21,088 nucleotides of DNA from Nitrospirota bacterium (lineage in GTDB: Bacteria; Nitrospirota; Thermodesulfovibrionia; Thermodesulfovibrionales; Dissulfurispiraceae), in assembly GCA_013349595.1 (NCBI GenBank), contig DUZI01000003.1, forward strand, positions 1-21,088. Reading direction: 5' to 3'. The notes under the pieces are model-generated. The model was not told the DNA's origin. It ran no database searches and saw nothing but the letters and a program-made list of their open reading frames with translations. The position numbers were made by a program, and so were the translations under genes. Each line of letters begins with the position of its first letter. Within the stretch, counting starts at the first letter, position 1. Below, piece after piece: positions 7,437-14,411 of the stretch.

Positions 7437-7796
7437 TTGAAAGATACAAAGTTAGCTAAACAAAGAAGACATAAAAGAATTAGAAAAAAGATAAGTGGAA
7501 CTGAGCAAAGACCGAGGGTAAGTGTTCGAAAGAGTCTAAAACATATTCATGTTCAGATAATTAATGATGTAATAGGACATACGCTTGTTTCTGCTTCTAC
7601 ATTATCAAAAGAATTTTCTGATATAAAAACCAATAAAAGTAATTTAAAAATGGCTACAGAGGTTGGCAAACTTATTGCGCTAAAAGCTACAGAGAAAGGA
7701 ATTAAATCAGTAGTATTTGATAGAGGTGGTTATAAGTATCATGGATGTATAAAGGCACTCGCAGATTCAATGCGTGAAAATGGATTAAATTTTTAA
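7437..7796 (+). CDS. rplR: 50S ribosomal protein L18
   Basis: L18 mediates attachment of 5S rRNA to the large subunit. The 119-residue product starts from TTG at 7437, with GGGAGG at 7425-7430 and 6-base spacing. The basic N-terminus (KLAKQRRHKRIRKKISGTEQRPR) and the C-terminal VVFDRGGYKYHGCIKALADSMRENGLNF are typical. E. coli L18 is 117 residues. A 36-base gap precedes rpsE. Confidence 0.97.
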   Translation: MKDTKLAKQRRHKRIRKKISGTEQRPRVSVRKSLKHIHVQIINDVIGHTLVSASTLSKEFSDIKTNKSNLKMATEVGKLIALKATEKGIKSVVFDRGGYKYHGCIKALADSMRENGLNF

Positions 7797-7832
7797 TAAA
7801 TAGTTTTACTGCAAATCAATCATCAGGGAGGA

Positions 7833-8381
7833 ATGGTGAAGACTGAAAAAATAGACCCAGATGGTCTTAATCTAAAAGATAAGGTTGTATTTATTAATAG
7901 GGTAGCAAAGGTTGTAAAGGGTGGTAGAAGGTTTTCATTTAGTGCCTTAGTGGTAGTTGGAAATGAAACTGGGATAATTGGTGTAGGTAAAGGCAAGGCT
8001 GCAGAGGTTCCAGAGGCAATAAAGAAAGCAGTTGATCAAGCCAGAAAAAGATTAATAAGGTTCCCTCTAATAGATGGCACTGTCCCACATAAAAATACAG
8101 GTAAATATGGCTCTAACAGTGTTGTAATTAATCCAGCTCGTAAAGGTACAGGAATAATTGCAGGTGGTGCAGTGAGAGCAGTATTTGAGGTATCAGGCAT
8201 TCAAGATATAGTAGCTAAATCATTGGGTGGACATAATCCATTTAACACAGTAAAAGCAACTATTGAGGGACTCAAAAAGATGAAAGATCCAGAAAAAGTC
8301 ATGCGCATTCGTGGTAAATCAGAAGAAGAATCTTCTAATGATGATGTTTCCGAAGCTGATATGCTTTCAAATAAGAGATAA
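7833..8381 (+). CDS. rpsE: 30S ribosomal protein S5
   Basis: S5 acts in decoding fidelity and the mRNA entry helicase site. The 182-residue frame has the N-terminal double-stranded RNA-binding-type domain (LKDKVVFINRVAKVVKGGRR, residues about 15-80) and the C-terminal S5 domain with GTGIIAGGAVRAVFEVSGI and KSLGGHNPFN. It exceeds E. coli S5 (167) by an acidic tail ending SEEESSNDDVSEADM. GGGAGG at 7826-7831 is only 1 base from the ATG, so the adjacent in-frame GTG at 7836 may be the actual start. rplO follows after 17 bases with no rpmD. Confidence 0.96.
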   Translation: MVKTEKIDPDGLNLKDKVVFINRVAKVVKGGRRFSFSALVVVGNETGIIGVGKGKAAEVPEAIKKAVDQARKRLIRFPLIDGTVPHKNTGKYGSNSVVINPARKGTGIIAGGAVRAVFEVSGIQDIVAKSLGGHNPFNTVKATIEGLKKMKDPEKVMRIRGKSEEESSNDDVSEADMLSNKR

Positions 8382-8398
8382 GGAGAGGTTCTTGTATA

Positions 8399-8860
8399 AT
8401 GAAAATTAATGACTTAAAACCTGCCAAAAATAGCAAGACTAAAGCCATAAGAGTAGGAAGGGGAGATGGCTCTGGTTTAGGAAAAACATCAGGAAAAGGG
8501 CATAAAGGTCAAAAATCAAGGTCTGGAGGCACTAAAGGTCCTTATTTTGAAGGTGGACAGATGCCACTTCAAAGAAGGCTTCCGAAAAGAGGGTTCAAAA
8601 ATCTTCCTTTCAAAAAGGTTTATGAAATTGTCAATTTATCTACTATCGTTAAAAATGAACTCACTGAGGTTACTCCAGAAATTTTATTAGAAAAGAAAAT
8701 TATAAAGAAACTTGGAGCTGGGTTAAAGATACTTGGAAATGGTGAATTGTCAAAATCTATTAATATAAAAGCCCATGCTTTCAGTAAATCAGCAATAGAG
8801 AAAATTACAGCTGCAGGTGGAAATTATGAGATTATAGGGGTAGTAAAGATTCAAAAATGA
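8399..8860 (+). CDS. rplO: 50S ribosomal protein L15
   Basis: L15 is a late assembly protein of the large subunit. The 153-residue frame has the glycine- and basic-rich N-terminus (RVGRGDGSGLGKTSGKGHKG, then GGQMPLQRRLPKRGF) and the conserved C-terminal domain ending KSAIEKITAAGGNYEII. It is somewhat longer than the 144 of E. coli. AGGAGAGG lies 10-13 bases upstream. The stop overlaps secY by 4 bases. Confidence 0.97.
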   Translation: MKINDLKPAKNSKTKAIRVGRGDGSGLGKTSGKGHKGQKSRSGGTKGPYFEGGQMPLQRRLPKRGFKNLPFKKVYEIVNLSTIVKNELTEVTPEILLEKKIIKKLGAGLKILGNGELSKSINIKAHAFSKSAIEKITAAGGNYEIIGVVKIQK

Positions 8861-10161
8861 GATTAATTGAAAACATAAGAAATATATTCAAGATACCAGA
8901 ATTAAAAAACAGAGTTCTTTTTACATTAGCTATGCTCTTTGTATATAGGGTAGGAGCCCATATCCCAACACCTGGTATTAATGGAGAAGCCTTAAGTCGT
9001 TTTTTAATGGAAAGAGGCGGTGCCTTAATGGGTTTCTTTGACATGTTTTCAGGTGGAGCTTTATCTAAGGTTACAATCTTTGCCTTAGGAATTATGCCTT
9101 ATATTAGCGCTTCTATTATTTTCCAATTGCTTACAGTTGTTATTCCTGCGATAGGTAAGTTAGCAAAAGAAGGTGAAGCAGGCAGGAAAAAGATTGTAAG
9201 ATATACAAGATATGGAACAGTTATTATTGCTGCGATACAGTCATTTGGTATTGCAGTAGGTCTTGAAGGGATGGGTGGAGGAGAATTTATTAGGGATCCA
9301 GGCTGGTCTTTTAGATTACTAACAATGATAACCCTAACATCAGGCACAGCATTTTTGATGTGGCTCGGAGAACAAATTACAGAAAGAGGGATAGGAAATG
9401 GCATATCTCTTATTATATTTGCAGGTATAGTTGCCCAATTCCCTACAGCTGTTATCAGCACTATAGGATTAGTAAGAACAGGTGAGTTATCGATTTTCTT
9501 TGTTTTATTACTGGTAATACTTATGCTTGCTGTAGTTGCAGTTATTGTGTTCATAGAAAGAGGGCAGAGGAAGATACCAGTTCAATATGCAAAAAGGATG
9601 ATAGGAAATAAAGTCTTTGGTGGTCAAAGTACTCATCTTCCACTTAAAATAAATACTTCTGGTGTAATACCACCTATATTTGCATCATCTATAATTATGT
9701 TCCCAGCAACTATTGCTGGTTTTATTAGTATTCCATGGGTTCAAAGTATAGCAAAAGAACTATCTCCAGGAACCACCTTATATACGGTGATTTATGTGGG
9801 TTTAATATTCTTTTTTAGCTATTTTTATACTGCGGTTATCTTTAATCCTGTTGATATTGCAGAAAATCTTCAAAAACATGGTGGTTTTATCCCTGGTATA
9901 AGACCTGGGAGTAAGACATCAGAGTATATTTACAGGGTTCTTACAAGACTTACCTTTGTGGGAGCGGTATATTTATCACTTGTTTGTATTTTACCTGAAA
10001 TACTCATCAGCAAGTTCAATGTCCCCTTTTATTTTGGTGGGACATCATTGCTGATTGCGGTTGGAGTCGCTCTTGATACAGTTTCACAGATTGAATCTCA
10101 TTTAGTAACGAGATCTTATGATGGATTTTTAAAGAAAGGCAGGATAAAAGGAAGAAGATAG
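8857..10161 (+). CDS. secY: Preprotein translocase subunit SecY
   Basis: SecY is the channel of the Sec translocon in the inner membrane and works with SecE, SecG and SecA or the ribosome. The 434-residue frame (443 in E. coli) has about ten hydrophobic segments; the first follows FKIPELKNRVLFTLAMLFVYRVG. Visible signatures are HIPTPGI near residue 35, GALSKVTIFALGIMPYISASII near residues 67-88, and the cytoplasmic C5 loop motif GGFIPGIRPG near residues 340-350. It overlaps rplO by 4 bases (ATGA), so translation is coupled. The next gene is map, 52 bases on, with no adk between them. Confidence 0.99.
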   Translation: MRLIENIRNIFKIPELKNRVLFTLAMLFVYRVGAHIPTPGINGEALSRFLMERGGALMGFFDMFSGGALSKVTIFALGIMPYISASIIFQLLTVVIPAIGKLAKEGEAGRKKIVRYTRYGTVIIAAIQSFGIAVGLEGMGGGEFIRDPGWSFRLLTMITLTSGTAFLMWLGEQITERGIGNGISLIIFAGIVAQFPTAVISTIGLVRTGELSIFFVLLLVILMLAVVAVIVFIERGQRKIPVQYAKRMIGNKVFGGQSTHLPLKINTSGVIPPIFASSIIMFPATIAGFISIPWVQSIAKELSPGTTLYTVIYVGLIFFFSYFYTAVIFNPVDIAENLQKHGGFIPGIRPGSKTSEYIYRVLTRLTFVGAVYLSLVCILPEILISKFNVPFYFGGTSLLIAVGVALDTVSQIESHLVTRSYDGFLKKGRIKGRR

Positions 10162-10213
10162 CATCTCAATAGGATTTTGTATTTTAAGAAATCTTGAAAT
10201 GTTTATTTATTAA

Positions 10214-10969
10214 ATGATTATAATCAAAACTCCTGATGAAGTGCAAAAGATACAAAGGGCTTGTAAAATAGCTGCTATAGTCTTAAGAGAAATTAAAAAA
10301 TTTATTAAAGCAGGGATTTCAACGTTAGATATTGAAGAGCAAATTGTCAGAATTATAAAGGAGCACAAGGCAACAGCAGCCTTTAAAGGTTATAGAGGAT
10401 TCCCTGCAAGTGCGTGTATATCAGTAAATAATGTTGTAATTCACGGCATACCCTCAAAAAACATAAAGTTAAATAATGGAGATATAGTAGGTATTGATGT
10501 GGGGACTTATCTTGATGGATATTATGGAGATGCTGCATATACATACTCTGTTGGTACTATTAACAGCAGGGCACAAAGATTGCTGAAAATTGCAGAAGAG
10601 GCACTTTATAAGGGAATATCAAAAGCAGTAGTTGGCAATAGGGTGTCAGATATATCAAATGCAATTCAAGAGCATGTAGAAGGAAATGGTTATTCAGTAG
10701 TAAGGAAATTTGTTGGTCATGGTATAGGTAGGTCTCTTCATGAAGAACCACAAGTTCCAAATTATGGTGAACCTGGCAAGGGAGCTCGCTTAAGAGAAGG
10801 TATGACCCTTGCGATTGAACCTATGATTAATGAAGGGGGATACGAAGTTAATATATTAAAGGATGGATGGACTGCAGTAACAGAGGATGGTTCGTTGTCT
10901 GCACATTTTGAACATACTATTGTAATCACAAAAGATGGACCAGTTATATTGACTAAATTAGAAAATTAA
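10214..10969 (+). CDS. map: Methionine aminopeptidase, type I
   Basis: Map removes the initiator methionine from nascent proteins. The 251-residue frame has a pita-bread fold and the complete set of metal ligands, D95 (GIDVGTYLDGYYGD), D106, H169 (FVGHGIGRSLHE), E202 (AIEPM) and E233 (EHTIVI), plus the substrate histidine H77 (VIHGIP). No insertion typical of type II is seen. There is no Shine-Dalgarno sequence before the ATG. The 52-base gap after secY is AT-rich and holds no gene. Start is uncertain by a few codons. Confidence 0.97.
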   Translation: MIIIKTPDEVQKIQRACKIAAIVLREIKKFIKAGISTLDIEEQIVRIIKEHKATAAFKGYRGFPASACISVNNVVIHGIPSKNIKLNNGDIVGIDVGTYLDGYYGDAAYTYSVGTINSRAQRLLKIAEEALYKGISKAVVGNRVSDISNAIQEHVEGNGYSVVRKFVGHGIGRSLHEEPQVPNYGEPGKGARLREGMTLAIEPMINEGGYEVNILKDGWTAVTEDGSLSAHFEHTIVITKDGPVILTKLEN

Positions 10970-10988
10970 TTATATATTAAGTGTTTAT

Positions 10989-11207
10989 ATGGCTAAAGAA
11001 GACAACATAGAAGTTCAAGGCACAATTTTAGAAACACTCCCTAATGCAATGTTCCGTGTTGAACTTGAAAATAATCAGGTTATACTTGCATATGTTTCAG
11101 GAAAGATGAGGATGAATTTCATCAAAATATTACCAGGAGATAAAGTTTTGATAGAGTTATCGCCTTATGATTTAACAAAGGGTAGGATAACCTATAGATT
11201 CAAGTAA
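10989..11207 (+). CDS. infA: Translation initiation factor IF-1
   Basis: IF-1 occupies the A site of the 30S subunit during initiation. The 72-residue S1/OB-fold protein is identical in length to E. coli IF-1: AKEDNIEVQGTILETLPN at the start, FRVELENN, and KVLIELSPYDLTKGRITYR at the end. No clear Shine-Dalgarno sequence precedes the ATG. Placement between map and rpmJ is the common order. Confidence 0.98.
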   Translation: MAKEDNIEVQGTILETLPNAMFRVELENNQVILAYVSGKMRMNFIKILPGDKVLIELSPYDLTKGRITYRFK

Positions 11208-11234
11208 TAAAAAATACTTAAAGGAGTCCTGTAA

Positions 11235-11348
11235 GTGAAGGTTAGACCATCGGTAAAACAAATATGTAGCAAGTGTAGAATTTTAAAGAGAAAAGGTGTA
11301 ATAAGGGTTATATGTCAAAATCCTCGTCATAAACAACGACAGGGTTAA
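11235..11348 (+). CDS. rpmJ: 50S ribosomal protein L36, zinc-binding type
   Basis: L36 is the smallest large-subunit protein. The 37-residue frame starts with GTG at 11235 and reads KVRPSVKQICSKCR to RHKQRQG. The zinc ligands C11, C14, C27 and H32 are all present (C+ form). AAGGAG at 11221-11226 lies 8 bases upstream. It sits 27 bases after infA. A 68-base AT-rich gap follows before rpsM; I see no terminator in it. Confidence 0.96.
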   Translation: MKVRPSVKQICSKCRILKRKGVIRVICQNPRHKQRQG

Positions 11349-11416
11349 AATAGGATTCTTTTTATCAAATTAAAATATTAAAACTTTTTGGTACTTAGAA
11401 ATATTAAGGAGGCTCT

Positions 11417-11782
11417 ATGGCAAGAATTGCTGGTGTAGATTTGCCAAAGAATGAAAGAATAGAAATAGGATTAACAAGAATCTTTGGCATAGGCAGGTCT
11501 CTTTCTAAGGTTATTCTTAAAGAGACTGGTATTGATTTCAACAAGAGAGTAAGGGAACTTACTGATGAAGAGATAGTTAAGATTAGAAATATCATTGAAA
11601 GAGATTATAAAGTTGAGGGTGATCTTCGTAGAGAAATTGCGATGAATATCAAAAGACTAATTGACATCGGTTCTTATAGAGGATTAAGACATCAGAATCA
11701 TTTACCATTAAGAGGGCAGAGGACTAGGACAAATGCGAGAACGAGAAAAGGTCCGAGAAAACTCGTCATCAAGAAAAAATAA
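11417..11782 (+). CDS. rpsM: 30S ribosomal protein S13
   Basis: S13 contacts the P-site tRNA and the large subunit through intersubunit bridges. The 121-residue frame begins ARIAGVDLPKNERIEIGLTRIFGIG and ends in the basic tail RGLRHQNHLPLRGQRTRTNARTRKG. AAGGAGG lies just upstream with normal spacing. It opens the alpha section (S13, S11, S4, RpoA, L17). Confidence 0.98.
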   Translation: MARIAGVDLPKNERIEIGLTRIFGIGRSLSKVILKETGIDFNKRVRELTDEEIVKIRNIIERDYKVEGDLRREIAMNIKRLIDIGSYRGLRHQNHLPLRGQRTRTNARTRKGPRKLVIKKK

Positions 11783-11805
11783 TCTAAGGAGGGATGAAGG
11801 AGTAA

Positions 11806-12192
11806 ATGGCTCAGAAAAAAAGAATAGGTAAAAAAGTCAAAAAGAATGTTGTTAGTGGAGTAGCTCATATCCAAACAACTTTCAATAATACAATAGTAAC
11901 AATTACTGATCAAAGTGGAAATGTTATAGCGTGGTCAAGTGCTGGTGGATTAGGTTTTAAGGGTTCGAGAAAAGGCACACCTTTTGCAGCCCAGATGGCT
12001 TCTGAGGCTGCAGCAAAGAAGGCAATGGAGATGGGATTAAAACATGTTGATGTATATGTAAAAGGACCAGGTTCAGGCAGAGAGACTGCTATAAGAGCAT
12101 TACAGGCAGTAGGGCTTGAAATAACACTCATCAAAGATGTTACTTCTGTTCCTCACAATGGTTGCAGACCACCAAAGAGGAGGAGGGTCTAA
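11806..12192 (+). CDS. rpsK: 30S ribosomal protein S11
   Basis: S11 forms part of the platform near the mRNA exit. The 128-residue frame starts with a basic tail (KKRIGKKVKKNVV), and has the signature AHIQTTFNNTIVTITDQSGN and GPGSGRETAIRALQAVGLEI, then DVTSVPHNGCRPPKRRRV. AAGGAGGGATGAAGGAG precedes the ATG. The stop shares one base with the rpsD ATG. Confidence 0.98.
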   Translation: MAQKKRIGKKVKKNVVSGVAHIQTTFNNTIVTITDQSGNVIAWSSAGGLGFKGSRKGTPFAAQMASEAAAKKAMEMGLKHVDVYVKGPGSGRETAIRALQAVGLEITLIKDVTSVPHNGCRPPKRRRV

Positions 12193-12818
12193 TGGCAAGA
12201 TACACTGGTGCTTTGTGTCGTCTCTGTAGAAGAGAGGGCGATAAGCTTAATCTAAAGGGGAATCGTTGTAATACAGAGAAATGTTCTATTGAAAGAAGAA
12301 AATATGCACCCGGTCAACATGGACAAAATAAAGGTAAGATATCAGACTATGGGACACAGTTAAGAGAGAAACAAAAGGCAAGGAGAATCTATGGGATAAT
12401 GGAAAGACAATTTAGGAATTATTTTGAGAAGGCATCATCAATGAAAGGTGTTACTGGTGAGATTCTTCTGCAATTCCTTGAAAGACGTCTTGACAATATT
12501 GTTTATAGGATGGGCTTTGCAATAAATAGAAGAGAGGCAAGACAATTAGTAAGACATGGACATTTCAATGTTAATGATAAGAGGGTTTCTATTCCATCTT
12601 TTTTAATAAAGATAGGTGATGTAGTTGAAGTAAGAGATGAGAGCAAATCTTTATCAACCATAACAGAAAGTATCCAAATAGCTGAACACAAGGGATTCCC
12701 AGAGTGGATTGAAATTCAAAAAGAAACATTAAAAGGCAAAGTTATGAGAATTCCATCAAGGGAAGAGATAAATATACCAGTTCAAGAACAACTAATTGTA
12801 GAATTATATTCAAAATAA
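12192..12818 (+). CDS. rpsD: 30S ribosomal protein S4, zinc-binding type
   Basis: S4 nucleates 16S rRNA 5'-domain assembly and, in several bacteria, represses the alpha operon. ATG 12192 (TAATG with the rpsK stop) gives 208 residues beginning ARYTGALCRLCRREGDKL, matching the family; an in-frame ATG at 12162 would add an unrelated N-terminus. Cysteines C9, C12, C26 and C31 form the zinc site of the C+ form. An S4 RNA-binding domain is at about residues 95-160 (LERRLDNIVYRMGFAINRREARQLVRHGH). AGGAGGAGGG lies upstream inside rpsK. Confidence 0.98.
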   Translation: MARYTGALCRLCRREGDKLNLKGNRCNTEKCSIERRKYAPGQHGQNKGKISDYGTQLREKQKARRIYGIMERQFRNYFEKASSMKGVTGEILLQFLERRLDNIVYRMGFAINRREARQLVRHGHFNVNDKRVSIPSFLIKIGDVVEVRDESKSLSTITESIQIAEHKGFPEWIEIQKETLKGKVMRIPSREEINIPVQEQLIVELYSK

Positions 12819-12850
12819 ATATTGCTCTTTAGAAAACAGGAGGGTCGTAT

Positions 12851-13837
12851 ATGGACCTTATAAAAAAAGGTTTCCAACTACCAAAAAATAAAAAGATACA
12901 TTTTGAAGAAAGCACTCATACAGATAAATATGGCAAACTTATAGTAGAGCCGCTGGACAGAGGTTTTGGTATAACCATAGGTAATACTTTGAGAAGAATA
13001 CTACTATCTTCTATTGAAGGCTCTGCGGTTACATCAGTTGTAATAAAAGGATGCGACCATGAACTTAGCACTTTAAAGGATGTAAAAGAAGATGTTATTG
13101 ATATTTTGCTTAACATAAAGAAATTACGATTTTTTTATTTAGGTGAAGAAGAAAAGAAGGTATTTATAAATGTAAAAGGTAGAAAGGTTGTGACAGGTGC
13201 AGATATTGAAACTGATGGCACTATTGAGGTATTAAATAGAGATCAATATATATTGACAGCTGATGAAAATGCCTCTGTCAACATAGAGATGACAGTTAAG
13301 AAAGGCAAGGGTTATGTCCCTGTTGAGCTAAATAAAGATGAAGATAAACCTAAGGGCACCCTTTTTCTAGATGCTGTTTACAGTCCTATACCAAGGGTTA
13401 GTTTTTATGTAGAGAAGACGAGGGTTGAAAGGTTTACAGATTATGATAGATTAATTATGGAAATATGGACAGATGGAAGTATTACTCCAGAAAAGGCGGT
13501 AAGTGATGCAGCAACTATATTAATGGATCATCTTGATATGTTTATTATACTTGAAGAAGATGAAGTAAAACATATTGAAAATAGTGTTGTTACCGATATT
13601 GAAAACAATAACATAAATGAAAATCTTTCTAAACATATAGATGAAATTGAGCTATCTGTTAGAGCCTATAATTGTCTTAAAAATGCAAATATTAAGACTA
13701 TCGCTGATTTGGTTCAAAAGACAGAACATGAAATGTTAAGGACGAAAAATTTTGGAAGAAAATCGCTTAATGAAATCAAACAGATTATTAGCTCAATGGG
13801 TTTAAGGTTTGGCATGAGATTACCACAACAACAATGA
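12851..13837 (+). CDS. rpoA: RNA polymerase alpha subunit
   Basis: The alpha subunit dimerises to scaffold RNA polymerase and binds UP elements and activators through its C-terminal domain. The 328-residue frame (329 in E. coli) has the N-terminal domain at about 1-230 with YGKLIVEPLDRGFGITIGNTLRRILLSSIEG. The linker is acidic (about 240-260), and the C-terminal domain shows two helix-hairpin-helix regions: IDEIELSVRAYNCLKNANIKTIADL and GRKSLNEIKQII. AGGAGGG lies about 8 bases upstream of the ATG. It is followed by rplQ in the usual order. Confidence 0.99.
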   Translation: MDLIKKGFQLPKNKKIHFEESTHTDKYGKLIVEPLDRGFGITIGNTLRRILLSSIEGSAVTSVVIKGCDHELSTLKDVKEDVIDILLNIKKLRFFYLGEEEKKVFINVKGRKVVTGADIETDGTIEVLNRDQYILTADENASVNIEMTVKKGKGYVPVELNKDEDKPKGTLFLDAVYSPIPRVSFYVEKTRVERFTDYDRLIMEIWTDGSITPEKAVSDAATILMDHLDMFIILEEDEVKHIENSVVTDIENNNINENLSKHIDEIELSVRAYNCLKNANIKTIADLVQKTEHEMLRTKNFGRKSLNEIKQIISSMGLRFGMRLPQQQ

Positions 13838-13861
13838 TTATTTAAGGTAAGGAGATATATT

Positions 13862-14254
13862 ATGAATCATAAAGTAGCTGGAAGACATTTTGGTAGAACT
13901 TGTAATCAAAGAAAGGCACTTTTAAGAGGGCTTGTAACTTCTCTTATTGAGCATCAAAGCATTGAGACCACTTTGGCAAAGGCAAAAGCCATCAAGCCTA
14001 TCACAGAAAAACTTGTTACAATTAGTAAGAGAAATGACTTGCATTCCAAAAGACTTGTCATGTCTTATTTATATACCAGAGATGCGGTAGTAAAGCTTTT
14101 TTCAGAGATTGCTCCAAATTTTTCAAATACTAATGGTGGATATTTACAGATTATAAGAAACGGCACAAGGTTAAAAGACAGGGCACCTATGGCAATCATA
14201 CAGTTTGTAAATTATGTTCCAAAAGAAAAAAATAAGAAAAAAGAAAAAAAATGA
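13862..14254 (+). CDS. rplQ: 50S ribosomal protein L17
   Basis: L17 is located near the tunnel exit of the large subunit. The 130-residue frame begins MNHKVAGRHFGRTCNQRKALLRGL and includes LIEHQSIETTLAKAKAIKPITEKL; the C-terminus is a lysine-rich tail (KEKNKKKEKK). AAGGAG is 7 bases before the ATG. It is the last recognised gene of the operon; the next 16 bases contain neither a Shine-Dalgarno sequence nor a terminator before the small reading frame at 14271. Confidence 0.98.
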   Translation: MNHKVAGRHFGRTCNQRKALLRGLVTSLIEHQSIETTLAKAKAIKPITEKLVTISKRNDLHSKRLVMSYLYTRDAVVKLFSEIAPNFSNTNGGYLQIIRNGTRLKDRAPMAIIQFVNYVPKEKNKKKEKK

Positions 14255-14270
14255 AAAGTAGTTTATAATT

Positions 14271-14411
14271 ATGGAAGGTTTACTTTTTTTAGGTGGTTTT
14301 TTAGTTATATGGATATTAGTTCAGTATATTATACTGCCAAAACTTGGAGTGCCCACATGAGCAGTTCCTAAGAAGGATTCGGATAATCCTCCAAGGTCCC
14401 AAAATCAGTGA
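14271..14411 (+). CDS. Candidate small membrane selenoprotein (UGA read as Sec)
   Basis: I do not recognise this gene. From the ATG, 29 codons encode one hydrophobic helix (LLFLGGFLVIWILVQYIIL) followed by PKLGVPT, then an in-frame TGA at 14358-14360. The frame stays open for 16 further codons (AVPKKDSDNPPRSQNQ) and ends in tandem stops, TGA at 14409 and TAG at 14412. A 6-bp hairpin lies 19 nt after the TGA, in the range of bacterial selenocysteine insertion elements. If read through, the product has 46 residues: a short N-terminal membrane anchor, Sec30 just outside it and a polar tail. It follows rplQ by 16 bases on the same strand, so it could be co-transcribed. Weak points: no Shine-Dalgarno sequence, no Sec machinery genes in the window, no cysteine partner, and overlap with repeat copy A at its last codons. 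The alternative is a 29-aa peptide ending at the TGA or no gene. Confidence 0.45.
14361..14396 (+). promoter_or_regulatory. SECIS-like stem-loop after in-frame TGA
   Basis: AGGATT (14374-14379) pairs perfectly with AATCCT (14385-14390) around a 5-nt loop, CGGAT. A lower stem of CCT (14367-14369) with AGG (14394-14396) extends it across an internal loop. The apical loop starts 19 nt after the TGA and has G at its second and third positions, consistent with the bacterial SECIS pattern as I know it (loop roughly 16-37 nt from the UGA, G among the first loop bases). A competing hairpin (14343-14372) is possible. SelB binding is inferred only. Confidence 0.42.

Noticed and set aside
9099..9554. 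Minus-strand frame of 151 codons antisense to secY
   Set aside because: It is the complement of a strongly biased membrane-protein gene; secY is unmistakable and the antisense product has no family features or ribosome binding site.
10193..10222. TTGAAA and TATAAT resembling a promoter before map
   Set aside because: Spacing is 19 bases and the -10 would lie inside the map coding region after its only plausible start. No promoter is called.
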